Source of the DNA: Lepus europaeus
Taxonomy: Eukaryota > Chordata > Mammalia > Lagomorpha > Leporidae
DNA: 64,000 nt
NCBI RefSeq assembly: GCF_033115175.1
Contig: NC_084832.1
Coordinates: 14,001,342 to 14,065,341 of the forward strand
Reading direction: 5' to 3'
A model generated the notes under the pieces. That model saw only the letters and a list, made by a program, of their open reading frames with translations, was not told where the DNA came from and did not search any database. Numbering within the stretch: position 1 is the stretch's first letter; each line of letters opens with the position of its first letter. A program made the position numbers and the translations under genes. This document shows positions 1-10,956 of the stretch, one piece after another.

Positions 1-1434
1 TGGAAACAGTGGGAGAAGAAAACTCCCTCCGTAACCCCTTTAGTCTGGCACAGCAGGTCCATCCGATGTTCTGGGCCCCTAGGGAGGGCCCGCCTCCTGT
101 AGAGTGCGGAGGAACCCCTGGGCTGGGGCCCCACGTGTCCTGATTCAGCAGAACTGTGGCTGCAGACCGGGCTCTGTGGCAGCACCGTCGATGAGGGACG
201 TTCCTGGACGAGGCTGTGGCGGTGGCTTTGTGTGCGCCCCGGCCCAGGTGCCCGAGTCATTTGCCCATCGGCGTCTTTCCTAGTTGCCGCACGAGCTCTG
301 TAACTGTAGCGCGGCCTGCACTGCGTTTCCATACATCTTGGTATTCGCTTGTCACATATGGGGGTTGGGGGCAGAATTTTCCTGGCCTAACCAGCGCAGA
401 CTCTTTGTCTAGTTTTGTTGATATCAGATCAGGGCCTGGGGTCTGGTGGAAGAAATAGAAGCTTCCACTGAGCAACACGTCACTTGTTTCCCTCCGACGG
501 GACCTTTCCCTTGAAAGCAGCACAGCCCCTCGTCCCATCGCCATGGACGTTTGCCAGAGGCTTCCAGCTCTGCTTCTAGAAGGCTTCTCATGAGGCTCCC
601 TCCAGGGGGAACGGACCCTCTCCCGGGGCAGGACTCGACACGCCCAGATGTGGCTTACACGTTAGCAGCTCAGGAGAGCACCACGCCCTTGCAAAATCCC
701 TCTGACCTCAGGAGTACACCATGAGCGCATAATTAGAGTGGAAGAAGCCAGGTGCTGAGACAAAGACGGGGACGGCTGCTAAGCCGTGATCGGCTAATCG
801 GTTCTCCTTGGCCGCTATCGAGGGGCAGGTGTTCTTTCTGCCCTCTCCATGAACCCTTCCCCCGGCTTCCTGGGTCTCTGAGCAATTCCTTTCTCTTCAG
901 CTTTCCCCCTACCGTGCTCCAAGCCGCCTCGGAGCAGGCCATCGCCCACGGAAATGTCGCTCCATCCACTTCCTTCGGGTGGAGTGGGTGCTGAGTTCTG
1001 TTGTACTTCCTCGTTGTGACTTGACTGCTTGGTGACTTCTCAGGCCCTCTGCCTGCTTCGCCTCGCCTCCCCGTAGCCTTTGGCCTCCCCGCCTTGAATG
1101 CAATTTGCAAACACTGGGGCCAGGGAGCATGAGGAACTGGTTTTACAGGAAGCCTGCTGCAGAGAGGAGGGGTTGGCACACGGGTCTTGCGAGAGCAGGA
1201 ATGCATGTCACAGCACGTTCGGGGACAAAGGCCAGCTCCCTGGGTGGGGCAGGCTGCAGTGAGGTCAGTCTTCCTCTGGGCTCGTGGGCACCAGATCTCC
1301 AGGGCTGCTGATGGCACAGGGCGGCACTGCGGGGCTGGCCCCTGCCCCTGGCTGACCTGTCCTGTTCTCCATAAGCAGCAGCTGCCCCAGGGCCTGGGGT
1401 AAGAAACCTCCGCCCTGGCTTTGCTTATCTCTAC
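1..1434. other. Unique intergenic sequence, no gene recognised
   Basis: No interspersed repeat, splice-bounded exon or RNA gene was recognised. Open frames on the two strands overlap each other and show no domain-like composition. GC content is moderate and no CpG island is visible. Confidence 0.5.
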
Positions 1435-1436
1435 AG

Positions 1437-1640
1437 TGGGGTTTCTCAACCTTGGCATATTGACATGGGGCTGTGTGATCCCTTGCTGGCAGGGCGGGTG
1501 CTGTCCTGAGCCCTGTAGGTTGTTTAACAACACCCCTGGCCTCTCCCCACCAGAAGCCATGATCAAAAACTGGCTGGGTTTCTGACCACCCAAAATACCT
1601 CCAGACACTGAAAAATGCCCCTTGGACGGGGTGGGGGACA
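1437..1640 (-). mobile_element. MER20-like hAT-Charlie non-autonomous DNA transposon
   Basis: The segment opens with a 'GGTTTCTCAACCTTGGC' terminal-repeat-like end. The middle reads 'GTAGGTTGTTTAACAACA' and 'CCTGGCCTCTCCCCACCAGA', and the far end 'CCTCCAGACACTGAAAAATG' matches the 'CTCCAGACATTGCCAAATG' end I recall for MER20. Order and length (about 200 bp) fit a near full-length ancient copy. It has no coding capacity. Confidence 0.8.
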
Positions 1641-1644
1641 CCTT

Positions 1645-3135
1645 GCTCATGACCTAGCGCTGAGGGTCCGAGGACTGCCTTTTCAGAGAGTGGGGAAGGG
1701 GAGGCGGAATTCTCCAATTCCCAGTGGGTGCAGAGAGACAGGTGGGGGAAGCGTGGAAGCAAGCAGGACTATCCCAACCCCCTGGCCTTTGCATCGGAAA
1801 AGCTTGTTTGTACAGCAAATTATTAACTCTGCTACGTGCAGAAATGTGCACATTGGTAGCTTCTGGCCAATTTCAGAGACCCCTGAAGGAGCCTGGTATC
1901 TACTTTGTTTATTTATTCCATCTCCAATGAAACAGGGCTTCCAAGAACAAGACTGTACACAGTTTTCACGGCTTTCAGAGCAAAGTTCTCAAAGGGACAG
2001 TCACCAGCAGCATTTTACAAAGTGTCTTTGCCCTTGTGGACGATGTTGTTCCTGGAAGGGAAATAAAAACTCTATTCATGGCCTCCTCCCGCCCACCCAC
2101 TCAATGGAGCAGTTTTCATTGGCCACACAAACACAAGGTGTCCTGACACACAAAACTCTGGAGTAGACCCAGCCTCAAGTTCTCAAGTTCGGTGAAGGTA
2201 GCAGGGTAGCGCGTGCCCAAGGGGCTCTTTCCATGTGTGAGAATATCTTGCAGGGGAAGGCGAACAAAGCTCCCACCCATGGCCACGGTTGCTTCAGCTG
2301 TGGCCTTGTAATTTAGCAGAGGGCCTTGGGAAGACAGTTTCAGTTTTGATTCCTCGGGTTGGTCCACGGCACGCACTCCACTTAACAACCGAACTTTCAA
2401 CAAGACGTGACCTTCGGTACTGGCCAATGTCCTCACTCAACAGATAAGCTGGCTGTGGCCCAGAGAAGTTGACTTGGCTGCTAGGACAACGTGCAGAGTA
2501 GAGGCCAGGGCTGGGAGGAAAACCCAGGCCTCCTGGTACCTGGAAGCAGGCGGTGGCTCCACAGAGCTCACTGAGGGCAAGATGAGTCCACAAAACATCA
2601 GCACTGCGAGGGGAGGGCCAGAGCCCGTGCACCCAGAACTTGTGTGTTAGAAAATTCTCCAGATGCAGACGTTGTAGGTGCATGGAGGTGAGTAGGGTCA
2701 GATGAGCCCAGGGCAGTGGGATCCCCAGGATGGGATTTAAAAGAGGAAGGGCGAGCAGAGAGAGGACCCGTTCCCCCTGCTTCCCTCCCTTCGTAACCTG
2801 GTGCTGTCGGCCATGTGGCGAAGCAGCCAGGAGGCCCTCACCAGATCCCAGGCCCTGGAACTCTGGGAAGTAGAATCCTTCTCCTCACAAATGACTCAGT
2901 CTTGGTCCTTCTGTCCAGAAGCAGGAAATGAGCCAAGCCGGGAAGCTGGGTCGGAGCTGATCCTCTCGAGGAATTAATTACATTTCCAGTGCTATAAGGG
3001 TTAGGACTCCAGGTCCGTGACATTTAATAGTGATCTGGGCCAATAAGGAAGAAAATTGGGGTTGGATCTCATCTTTACCATTTATGAGCACTGAGACCCT
3101 CGAAGCCTGGCTTAACCATGTCCCTGGCTGGATTT
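1645..3135. other. Unique intergenic sequence, no gene recognised
   Basis: I see no recognisable mobile element and no convincing exon. It is one of the few SINE-free stretches over 1 kb in the left half of the window. Confidence 0.45.
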
Positions 3136-3139
3136 ATTC

Positions 3140-3595
3140 CAGGTTCTCCTCTCTGTGTGAAAGAACTCAAAGCAGAGTTTCACGGTATAAGGAGGAGAGC
3201 AGGATTTATTTAAGGAGATTAAAGAGAAAGTACACGTTCAGACAAAGGCAGGCAGCCAGGTGAGGAGAGGAAACACCATGAGGGGAATCACCCCCACCCC
3301 CAGTTTGGCTGCCCCCTTTATTGGGTAGGGTTGGAGCCGAACTGCATACAAAACGAGGTGGAGCTTGAGTGCTGTTCAGTGCCGTGAGGATCCCTGGGAG
3401 ATTTTCACAGTGTCTGCTGGCGGAGCTCAGCCTCCATGTGTTCATTCTGGCCCCATCTTCATGGTGGAGGAGGCACAGGTGCATTGTGGGGAAGGCAGGG
3501 CTAAGACACAGAGACTACTGGAAATCTCTCACCTCCTCATCCCTCCCTCGCTGCCTGCCTGGCCGGCACCAGCTCGTCCAAGTTCACACTGAGGT
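3140..3595 (-). mobile_element. Probable solo ERV LTR, antisense (copy 1 of a local family)
   Basis: The element aligns by eye with the one at 17,316. Shared blocks in the same order are a 'GGTTCTCCTCTCTG…AACTCAAAGCAGAG' block, a 'GGATTTATTTAAGGAGATTA' block that carries AATAAA on the minus strand, 'CACGTTCAGACAAAGGCAGG', a 'CTTTATTGGGTAGGG' block (a TATA-like CCCAATAAAG on the minus strand), and a distal 'GCACAGGTGCATTGTGGGGAAG' block. This layout suggests an LTR read on the minus strand, with promoter-like then polyadenylation-like signals. No gag, pol or env remnant was seen beside it. The right boundary is uncertain. Confidence 0.5.
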
Positions 3596-3650
3596 TCAGT
3601 GGTGGTCCCGTCCCCACAGCCCATCTTATTCTTACTTACTGAGCTATTTT

Positions 3651-3885
3651 TAATTTTTTTAAAAAATATTTTATTTATTTATTTGAGAGGTAGTTACAGA
3701 CAGTGAGAGGGAGAGAGATAGAGGGAGGTCTTCTATCTGCTGGTTCACTCCCCAAATGGCCACAGTGATCGGAGCTGGGCTGACCTGAAGCCAGGAGCCA
3801 GGAGCTTCTTTGGGTGCAGGGGCCCAATGAGTTGGGCCGTCTTCCACTGCTTTCCCAGGCCACAGCAGAGAGCTGGATCAGAAGG
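3651..3885 (-). mobile_element. CSINE, left arm of a fold-back chimera
   Basis: This arm reads from an antisense A-tail ('ATTTTATTTATTTATTTGAGAGG') through 'CTTCTATCTGCTGGTTCACTCCCC' to 'CACAGCAGAGAGCTGGATCAGAAG'. There the orientation flips into the adjacent sense arm. The tRNA-like head is missing. Confidence 0.85.
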
Positions 3886-4002
3886 AGGAAGCTCCTGGCT
3901 TCGGATTGGCGCAGCGCTGGCCATAGTGGCCATTTTTGGGGTGAACAACGGAAAGAAGACCTTTCTCCCTCTCTCTCTGTCTGTCAAAAAAAAAAAAAAA
4001 AA
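3884..4002 (+). mobile_element. CSINE, right arm of a fold-back chimera
   Basis: This arm begins mid-element at 'GAGGAAGCTCCTGGCTTCGG' and runs in the sense direction to '…CTCTCTCTGTCTGTC' and a 17-A tail. It also lacks the head, so the two arms meet body to body with both tails facing out. The short palindrome AGGAAGCTCCT lies at the junction. Confidence 0.85.
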
Positions 4003-4029
4003 GTCATCTGCTTGTGGCTAATAGGTTGA

Positions 4030-4298
4030 TGTTAGTGGATTAAGGGTGGAGACTTGATCTAACAATGGACTCTGGTGGGAGATCTCTGGGGCTTGCCCTC
4101 AGGTTATTTAAACTGAGTTCAGCCTCCCTTCTCTCTCCCTCCTGGATCACCATGCGATTGGCCCTGTACCACCCTCCTGCCTCACCTGATGCCTAAACCA
4201 AGGTGGCCACCCCATCTGGGATTGTGAGCCTCCAGAGCTTTGAGCCAAAATCAACATCTTCCCTCTTAAGTTGCTCCTCTCAGGCATTTTAGTTTAGT
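4030..4298 (+). mobile_element. MaLR/ERVL-type LTR fragment (3' part)
   Basis: The end 'CATCTGGGATTGTGAGCCTCCAGAGCTTTGAGCC', followed by 'TTAAGTTGCTCCTCTCAGGCATTTTAGTTT', matches the 3' portion of mammalian MaLR-type LTRs, which close with the same phrases. The 5' boundary is obscured by the CSINE chimera to its left. Confidence 0.55.
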
Positions 4299-4299
4299 T

Positions 4300-4634
4300 T
4301 TCTTTTTTTTTAATTTGTAGAAAGATTTATGTATTTTTTAAAAGGCAGAGTGACACAGACAGACAAAAAGATCTTCTATCTGCTGGTTCATTTCCCAAAA
4401 GGTGACAGTGGTCAGGGCTGGTCCAAGCTGAGGCCAGGAGCCCAGAATTCCATCAGGGCTTCCCACATGGGTGACAGGGGCCTGAGTACTTGGGCCATCT
4501 TCAGCCACCTTCCCACACACATCAGCAGGGACTGGATTAGAAGCAGAGCAGCTGGGACTTGAACTGGTACTTCAGTCTGGGATGCCAGGGATACATAGGG
4601 CGACTTAACCTGCTACACCACAACACAGGCCCCT
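4300..4634 (-). mobile_element. CSINE, antisense
   Basis: A T-rich tail, 'ATCTTCTATCTGCTGGTTCA', 'CCTGAGTACTTGGGCCATCTTC', and the head 'CTGCTACACCACAACACAGGCCCC' make a near full-length copy. It is rather diverged from the other copies. Confidence 0.9.
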
Positions 4635-4637
4635 ATC

Positions 4638-5435
4638 ATAAAGAAACCGAAAACACCCACTAATACCAACTGGCCAAACTGAACAGCAAGGAAACAACCC
4701 AAGTTTAAAAATGGGCAAGAGATTGAACAGACACTTCACCAAAGAAGCCATAAGCAAATCCGCACATGAAAGCACCTTCCATAGCATAACCACCAGGCAA
4801 GTGCAGATTGAAACCCCCCGAGATACCATTACACACCCACTGACATGGCTGAAATACAAAATGCTGGGAAACTCCAACAGCTGGTGAGGGTGGGAGGCAA
4901 CAGGAACGCTCATAGTTGGCTGACAAGAATGTGAAATGACACAGCCACGCTGGACAACAGGCGGCTGGCTCCCAAAAGTCCAACAACCCAGAAATCCCAG
5001 TGCTAGGAATGTATGATATGATCACTTTAAAACCTGTGCATGAGTGTTTACGCAGCTCTATTCATTATTAGCCCACACTGGGAACTACTCAAATGTCCTT
5101 CAGCTGACGAGTGGATAAACCAACTCCTGTTCATAAGGAAAAGGACCAAGCTGTGAATACAGCTACACTTGGATGATTGGATGAATCTCAAAGACATTAT
5201 CCTGAGCCAAACCAGTCTCCAAGCCTGTATAAGATATGATTCCGTGTATAAGCTGTTCTTAATGAGAAAAAAATGACACTGAGTGAGGACATATCATTCT
5301 CCGGAGGGGTGGGGGTGGGGCGAGGTGAGGTGGGGAGCAGGACTGCCAGCAGAGTACCAAGAAGGTATGTTGGGTGATAGGAGCAGTACTGTCTACTGAC
5401 TGGCGGTGGCTTCACAATCTACACCAGTGTCAAAA
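4638..5435 (+). mobile_element. Ancient L1 fragment (ORF2 3' end and 3' UTR)
   Basis: Degraded ORF2 signatures follow the L1 order: 'AAAAATGGGCAAGAGATTGAACAGACACTTCACCAAAGAAG', then 'GAGATACCATTACACACCCACTGACATGGCTGAAA', then 'CAACAACCCAGAAATCCCAGTGCTAGG', then 'CTCTATTCATTATTAGCCC'. The frame is broken throughout, so it is not coding. Confidence 0.85.
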
Positions 5436-5439
5436 TTCC

Positions 5440-6200
5440 TAGCCGTGAACACACAAGGTCAGTTTTGCTGTATGTTCGTTTAAAGGAAGACAGCCACTTT
5501 TTACATGACACAAAACATCCTATGCAAAGTCAAAAGGCAAATGACAGAGTTAGGAAAAAGAGGTTAATGAGTCCTATCTCAGAGCACTCCCTAACAGGCA
5601 AGATCTCCAGAGTCAGTAACTAGGCCAAAAGCCGAGAGCAGGAGCAGCAGCATTGCAGGAAACGCGAATGACTTCGAAAGTGAATGGATGGTAAACAAGC
5701 TGCATGTTAAAAACTGCAGTCAGACGCCCCTGTCTGAACGTTGGAAAAATCCCAAAGTATGACAACACAATCTGTTGGCCAAGCGCTCTCAGTCACTGTG
5801 GGAGGGCGCGTACCTTAGACAATTTGGCAGTATCAAACAGTTCCTTTGACGCATGCACATTGGTTCCTCATGTGCAAAATGAACCATGTTCAAGGCCATT
5901 CCTTGCAGCAGTTTTTGGAATAGGCAAAGAAGGGAAATAAGCCAGATGCTCCCGCCAGGGGACTAACTAAATAAACCATGAAGTGTAGCCATTCATTGAC
6001 TACTCTGGGATACTAACAAAGAACCAGGAAGCTTCCTATAATCTGATATTCTACATTCTCTATATATACATATACATTATATATTATATATACATATACA
6101 TTATGTATATACAGAATATATAATTAAATGAAAAAAAGCAAGGTATGGCATAGTGCATGGAGTAGGCAACATTCTGTGTAGGAGGTGAGGGTTGTGAGTA
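5440..6200 (+). mobile_element. Second ancient L1 fragment in tandem
   Basis: After the previous copy has reached its 3' UTR, the sequence returns to an ORF2-like position ('GTCAAAAGGCAAATGACAGAG') and proceeds again to 'TTGCAGCAGTTTTTGGAATAGGCAAAG', 'GGGACTAACTAAATAAACCATGAAG' and 'TTAAATGAAAAAAAGCAAGG'. This is therefore a second insertion in the same orientation. The 3' part contains an AT-dinucleotide block. Confidence 0.8.
6058..6126. repeat. AT-rich simple repeat
   Basis: Alternating TATATA, TACATATACA and TATATT units lie inside the L1 3' region. The block is partly self-complementary. Confidence 0.85.
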
Positions 6201-6323
6201 TAGATACAGGCATTTGTGTCACCCAGAGAAGCCCCCCACAAATTAGCAAGACAATAATAGAAGTGGTTATTGATGGGATAGGAAGAATGGCAACAAAAAT
6301 GTGGGAAATAAGAGCAAAAATCT

Positions 6324-6596
6324 GGGCCGGTGCTGTGGCATAGCAGATAAAGCTGCAGCCTGCAGTGCTGCCATCCCATATGGGTGCCGGTTTGAGTCCC
6401 AGCTGCTCTTCTTCCCATCCAGCTCTCTGCTATGGCCTGGGAAAGCACCCACTTGGGAGACCTGGTTTAGGATCAGCTCAGCTCAGCTCCAGTCATTGCG
6501 GCCATCTGGGGAGTGATGGAAGACCTCTCTCTCTGCCTCTGCTTCTCTATAGCTCTGTTTTTCAAATAAATAAATAAATCTTAAAAAAAAAAAAAC
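6324..6596 (+). mobile_element. CSINE, sense
   Basis: The head 'GGGCCGGTGCTGTGGCATAGC' is intact. The tail is '(AAATA)n…AATCTTAAAAAAA'. Flanks 'AGCAAAAATC' and 'AGCAAAAGTC' form a plausible target-site duplication. A short 'AGCTCAGCTCAGCTC' reiteration replaces the usual body sequence. Confidence 0.93.
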
Positions 6597-6599
6597 CAC

Positions 6600-7634
6600 A
6601 GCAAAAGTCATTTGCCACTTTGTCTTTCTGTATTTTTCCTTTTGAGCCTTGGAACAGCAATAGCTAGCTTTACAAGTAAGATGTACTTTCAGCGGTAGCT
6701 CATCTGCGGCCCCATGGAGAGCTGACAGGAAGCCGAGGGAACACTTCCCGTGCACAAAGAAAGTGAAAACGCAGAAGGAAGCAGAGTTGAAACTTCAGGC
6801 AAGCGGCCCAGGAAGGGTGTGCGTAAGCAGGGCAGGGAGGGAGCCGACCCAGCGGAAGAATTCCACCAGCGGAAGGAGGTTGGATTTCAGTCTCCCTTAT
6901 GCTGACTGGGGAATTGGGGGCAGGAGGGCAAGATTTTCACATCTGTGAGTCCAATTTCTCACCTGCAAGGCGTCTTTCAGAACAGAATCTAGCTTACAGG
7001 GCATAGTAAGGGTTAAATAGGAGAAAACACCAGCCCAGGGCCTGTGCTGGGGAGTGGGGCTGTGTGCTGACAGTGGTGCGGAGAGGAACGGGCAAAGGCA
7101 GGACTGGCCTCTTTGCCCATCCCGCGCCTCTTTCCTTCTGGAATTCAGCACCACTGAGCCCTGGGGCACTGGCCTGGCCAGGCTGGGCTTGCCAGGTTGA
7201 TGGGGAGACAGGCAGGGCCAAGGGACAAAGTCAGGTTCCCTGTGGGCACACGGGAAGGAAAGAGACTGCAAAGCCAGCCCCAGGAGATTCTGATGTCCGT
7301 CCCCTCTCCGGAGCAGGGTGGAGAGGGTTCACTGCGGGTTTGGTCCTCGCTGCACCCAAGGCACCGTGGAGTGGCCCCCGGGTGCAAACTGTGTTCTTGA
7401 AGAAGAAAGAAGCCCAGAGGACAGGAAAAGGCGATTTATGTAGGTCTGGCCAGGGAGTGGAGAGGTGGAAACTTAGGGACAGCTGGCTGTCAGGGCGTGG
7501 CCTCAGCAGAGCAGCCTGGGCTAGAGCGCTCTGCCTGCAAATGCCAACCCAAGTCTGAGCGCAGACTGCCTGGGCCGGGCCTGCAGGTACAACAAGAGGG
7601 ACAGGGACGTAGGCCTTAAGGTTGGCACTCTGTT
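6600..7634. other. Unique intergenic sequence, no gene recognised
   Basis: I recognise no repeat here. It is GC-moderate sequence with several overlapping short frames on both strands, none with a convincing protein character. No poly(A)-tailed retrocopy is evident. Confidence 0.45.
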
Positions 7635-7643
7635 TCATCTCCC

Positions 7644-7944
7644 GTTTTTTTTTAAGAAGATTTATTTTTATTTATTTGAAAGAGTTACAGAGAGAAGCAG
7701 AGACAGAGAGAGAGGTCTTCCATCTGCTGGTTCACTCCCCAGATGGCTGCAACAGCCAGAGCTTCTTCCAGGTCTCCCACATGGGTGCAGGGGCCCAAGG
7801 ACTTGGGCCATCTTCTACTGCTCTCCCAGGCCATAGCAGAGAGCTGGATTGGAAGAGGAGCAGCCAGGACTAGACCCGGCGCCCATATGGGATGCCGGCA
7901 CTTCAGGCCAGGGCATTAACCCGCTGTGCCACAGCACTGACCCC
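7644..7944 (-). mobile_element. CSINE, antisense, with TSD
   Basis: A near full-length antisense copy ends in the head 'CCGCTGTGCCACAGCACTGACCCC'. The 9-bp repeat TCATCTCCC on both sides (7,635-7,643 and 7,945-7,953) is a clear target-site duplication. Confidence 0.93.
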
Positions 7945-8044
7945 TCATCTCCCATCTTACTCCCTTCTGTGCTACTCTAGCTGAATGCCACAGACAAGCT
8001 CCAAGATCAAGGGCGCGTCTGTCCAGCAGCTAAGCCCATCCTGT

Positions 8045-8145
8045 GATGGTGACATTGATCCATTCATGGGAGTGGAACCCTCATGGCCAAATCACCTCTT
8101 GAAGTTCCCACCTCTCAATATGGATGCATTGCATTTAGCTGCTAA
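8045..8145 (-). mobile_element. MST/MLT-type MaLR LTR fragment, antisense
   Basis: The phrases 'GATCCATTCATGGGAGTGGAACCCTCATGG', 'AAATCACCTCTTGAAG' and 'CCCACCTCTCAATATGGATGCATTG' are the reverse complement of the MaLR phrases around 'GAGAGGTGGGACCTTTAAGAGGTGATTAGG'. It is a short isolated fragment. Confidence 0.6.
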
Positions 8146-8389
8146 CACGGGAGCTTGGGGACCTGTTCTAACCCTGGCACCCTCCAGCTGCCGTGTGGGG
8201 TTAGCCAAGTAGCTTTGATTATCAGATGCAGACAGTGGGCTAGGGATTGAGATTGTGACTCTGCTAACATTACCCAGTTGCTCCAGAACCCTGCTGATTA
8301 TGTTAACGAATTACACTAGAATACAGTTCTCCAAAAATTTCTAGAAATGAAATATCTGGACAACTGTGTATTTTCTCCCCCACCAAGGG

Positions 8390-8466
8390 TCTTTTTTTTT
8401 TTTCTTTCTCTTTCTCTCTCTCTCTCTTTCTCTCTCTTTCTGTCTGTCTGTCTGTCTTTCTTTCTA
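8390..8466. repeat. (CT)n/(TCTG)n microsatellite
   Basis: A T-run, a CTTTCTCTCTCT tract and (TCTG)4 run straight into the antisense CSINE on the right. The tract probably grew from that element's pyrimidine-rich tail. Confidence 0.85.
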
Positions 8467-8686
8467 GCATCAAAGAGAGAAAGAATCTTCCACCTGTAGG
8501 TTCACTCCCCAGATAGCCACAACAGCCAGGACTGGGCCCCGCCTAAGCCAGGAGCCAAGACTGTCACCTGGTTCTCCCATGTGGTTGGCAGGGGCTCAAG
8601 TCCTTGGACCATCTTCCACATTGCTTTTCCTAGGCCATTAGCAGGTAGCTCAGTCAGGAGTAGTGGCCACAATGCTGGTCCCATAT
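8467..8686 (-). mobile_element. CSINE, antisense, head-truncated
   Basis: Diagnostic phrases 'CTTCCACCTGTAGGTTCACTCCCCAG' and 'CAAGTCCTTGGACCATCTTCCAC' are present. The head region is shortened to 'CCACAATGCTGGTCCC'. Confidence 0.85.
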
Positions 8687-9287
8687 ATTTTCTTTTAAAA
8701 GATTTTGATTTTTTTAAAGAACTTAAGGAGTTAAAAGCAACCCCTAAATAGGAACATAAGTAGAAGATGCCATGTGCTTGCTGAGACCTGCGAAGGAATA
8801 CCTGGACTTACTGGGACTATGTAAAATAGCGCTCCTCGAGTGACATCAATGGAGCTAAGCCTCGGTCACCAATCTTGGGTAAACTGTGGGAACTCACATC
8901 GACAGGATGGAAAGACCCGTAACTTCCCTGTGTCCACCGAGGTCAATACGGAATCCCTGCCTCCACTTCCGGCAGATGGAAAATACGCGTGGGTCAGGAC
9001 GTGGAGAAACTGGAACCCTGTGCAGTGCTGGTGGGAATGTAGGATGGGGTAGCTCTGTGGAAAATGGTTTTTCGATAGTTCCTCAAAAATGACACATGGA
9101 AGAGCCAACAATTCCACTTCTCAACCCGTGGAAACAATGTGGGAACTCAAACAGATACTGTGCACCCCTACCCATAGCAGCACTGTTCTCCATAGTCAGA
9201 AAGGTCCCCGTGTCTGCCAATAGACGGACAGAAGAATAAGATATGATCTTTGAGTACAATGGAACATGATTCATCCCTAAAAAGGAG

Positions 9288-9717
9288 AGAGGGTGGGTGT
9301 TCTAGCAGTTAAGGGGACCCCCGTATCCCATATCAGAGGGCCTGGGTCGAGTCCCAGCTCTGCTCCTGATTCCAGGTTCTGGCGAGCGTAGGCCCTGGGA
9401 GGCAGCAGGTGACGGCTCAAGTGCTTGGGTCCCTGTCACCCACTGAGTTGTCAGCTCCCAGCTTTGGCCTGGCCCATTCCCAACAGTTACAAACATGTGG
9501 GCGGTAAACTAGCGAATGGGAGATCTCCCTCTCCCTCCCTCCCCCCTCCTTCTCCCTCTCCCTCTCCCTCCCTCCCCCTCCCTCTCCCTCTCCCTCCCTC
9601 CCTCCCCCCCTTCTCCTCCCTCTCCCTCTCCCTCCCTCTCTCCCTCTCTCTTTCTCTTCTCCCCTCCCCTTCTCAGCCTCTCTATCTCAAATAAATAAAT
9701 AAATAAATACTTTTTCA
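9288..9717 (+). mobile_element. CSINE, sense, inserted in L1, with expanded pyrimidine tract
   Basis: An older-type head ('GGTGGGTGTTCTAGCAGTTAAGG') and body ('GGCAGCAGGTGACGGCTCAAGTGC') are followed by an unusually long C/T tract and then an 'AAATAAATAAATAAATA' tail. The element is over 400 bp only because of the tract. Confidence 0.9.
9521..9668. repeat. (CCCTCT)n-type pyrimidine tract
   Basis: About 150 bp of nearly pure C/T in imperfect CCCTCT and CCCTCC units. On the minus strand it is a pure purine (GGGAGA) tract, which could form triplex DNA. Confidence 0.9.
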
Positions 9718-10115
9718 AAAAAGAGGGAATTCTGACACACACTACAAACATGAATGAACCTTCAGGATATCATGCTAGTTGAATAAACCAGTCACAAAAA
9801 GACAAACATCGCATGTACGATTCCACTCACATGAGATACCCAGGGTGGATAAATCCATAGGAAAAACTAGAATGGTAGTACCAGGATCTGGAAGGAATGG
9901 AGAATTATTGTTTAGTGGGTTTCAGTTTCTGAAACAGAGTTTCAGTCTGGGATCCTGAAAGCGTTCCGGAATTAGACACTGTAGATGCCTATACAACACT
10001 GAATTGCAGACTCGAAAGGGTAACTGTCTATTTTAGCACAATCAAGATGGAAACAGACGAAGTCCTATTGAACAGTGTGGGCTCTTAATCCAGCATGACT
10101 GGTGTCCTTAAAAAG

Positions 10116-10420
10116 AGAGGAGGGGTGGGTATTTAGCAACATGGTTGAGTTGTAGCTTGGGACACTTGCACCCCACATCAGAATGACTGGTTTGAGTCCC
10201 AGCTGCTCCACTTCTGATCCAACTCCCTGCTAAGGTGCCTGGGAAAGCAGTGGAAGATGGCCCAAGTGCTTGGACCCCTGCCACCTACATTGGAGACTCG
10301 GATGGAGTTCCAGATCCCTGGCTATGGCCTGGTCCAAGCTTGGTCATTGAGATGGTTTGGGGACTGAGCTAGCCTCTGTCACTCTGCCTCTCAAATAAAT
10401 AATATAAATCTCAAAGAAAT
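10116..10420 (+). mobile_element. CSINE, sense, older subtype
   Basis: The body reads 'GACTGGTTTGAGTCCCAGCTGCTCCACTTC' and 'CACTCTGCCTCTCAAATAAATAAT'. The head ('GGTGGGTATTTAGCAACATGG') resembles that of the copy at 9,288. It begins at or near the 3' end of the L1. Confidence 0.88.
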
Positions 10421-10756
10421 CCCACACTGAAAGTCCAAAGGGTGCTGCTGCCAGTGGGCTCAGCCCATAACCATTGGCTATGCCCCCGATGCTCCCTGCT
10501 CACTGACCTAGGCCACAGGTGGGGTGGGCAGTGCCGATCTCCAAGGCCTCTCACTTGACTCTGGGACCAGAGCTTTGGAACAACTATGCTCTGAGTTTTT
10601 CTCCCTCCAGAATGAAGATGTTTCGAGGGTTAGAGACGCTCTCTTCGTGTTTGATTCTCACCAAGAATAAAGCTGCTCGGGACAGTTCAGTGTGTGCTGA
10701 CAAACGTTTCTCTTTCTGGGCACCTCGCTAAATGCTGGGGGAGGCAGTTTTGTGAT

Positions 10757-10900
10757 GTGACTAGGTGGTCTGGAATCAGACTGGCTGGGATTTGAATCTT
10801 GGTTCTACAGTTGACTAGCACTGTGAAACAGGCAAATGGCCTAATTTTTCCAACTGGATTTTCAACCTGCAAAATGAAGATAATATATTTAAATTAGTCT
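10757..10900 (+). mobile_element. MIR SINE, ancient
   Basis: The MIR core order is preserved: 'GGAATCAGACTGGCTGGGATTTGAATCTTGG', then 'TGACTAGCACTGTGAAACAGGC', then 'CAACCTGCAAAATGAAGATAATA'. It is well diverged, as expected for a pan-mammalian element. Confidence 0.8.
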
Positions 10901-10956
10901 AAGGGACTTTCCATTCAGGGCATACATGATTTACTTCTAAGAAAGGCAAATTGCTG

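Larger units (their letters stand above)
8985..10115 (+). mobile_element. Ancient L1 3' end, split by a CSINE
   Basis: The left piece (to about 9,287) carries 'GCAGTGCTGGTGGGAATGTAGGATGG', 'ATAGCAGCACTGTTCTCCATAGTCAG' and 'TGGAACATGATTCATCCCTAAAAAGG'. The right piece (from about 9,718) resumes with 'CTGACACACACTACAAACATGAATGAACCTTCAGG' and runs to a 3' UTR. An A-rich 'AAAAAGGAGAG'/'AAAAAAGAGGG' repeat at the break is the probable CSINE target site. Confidence 0.8.
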
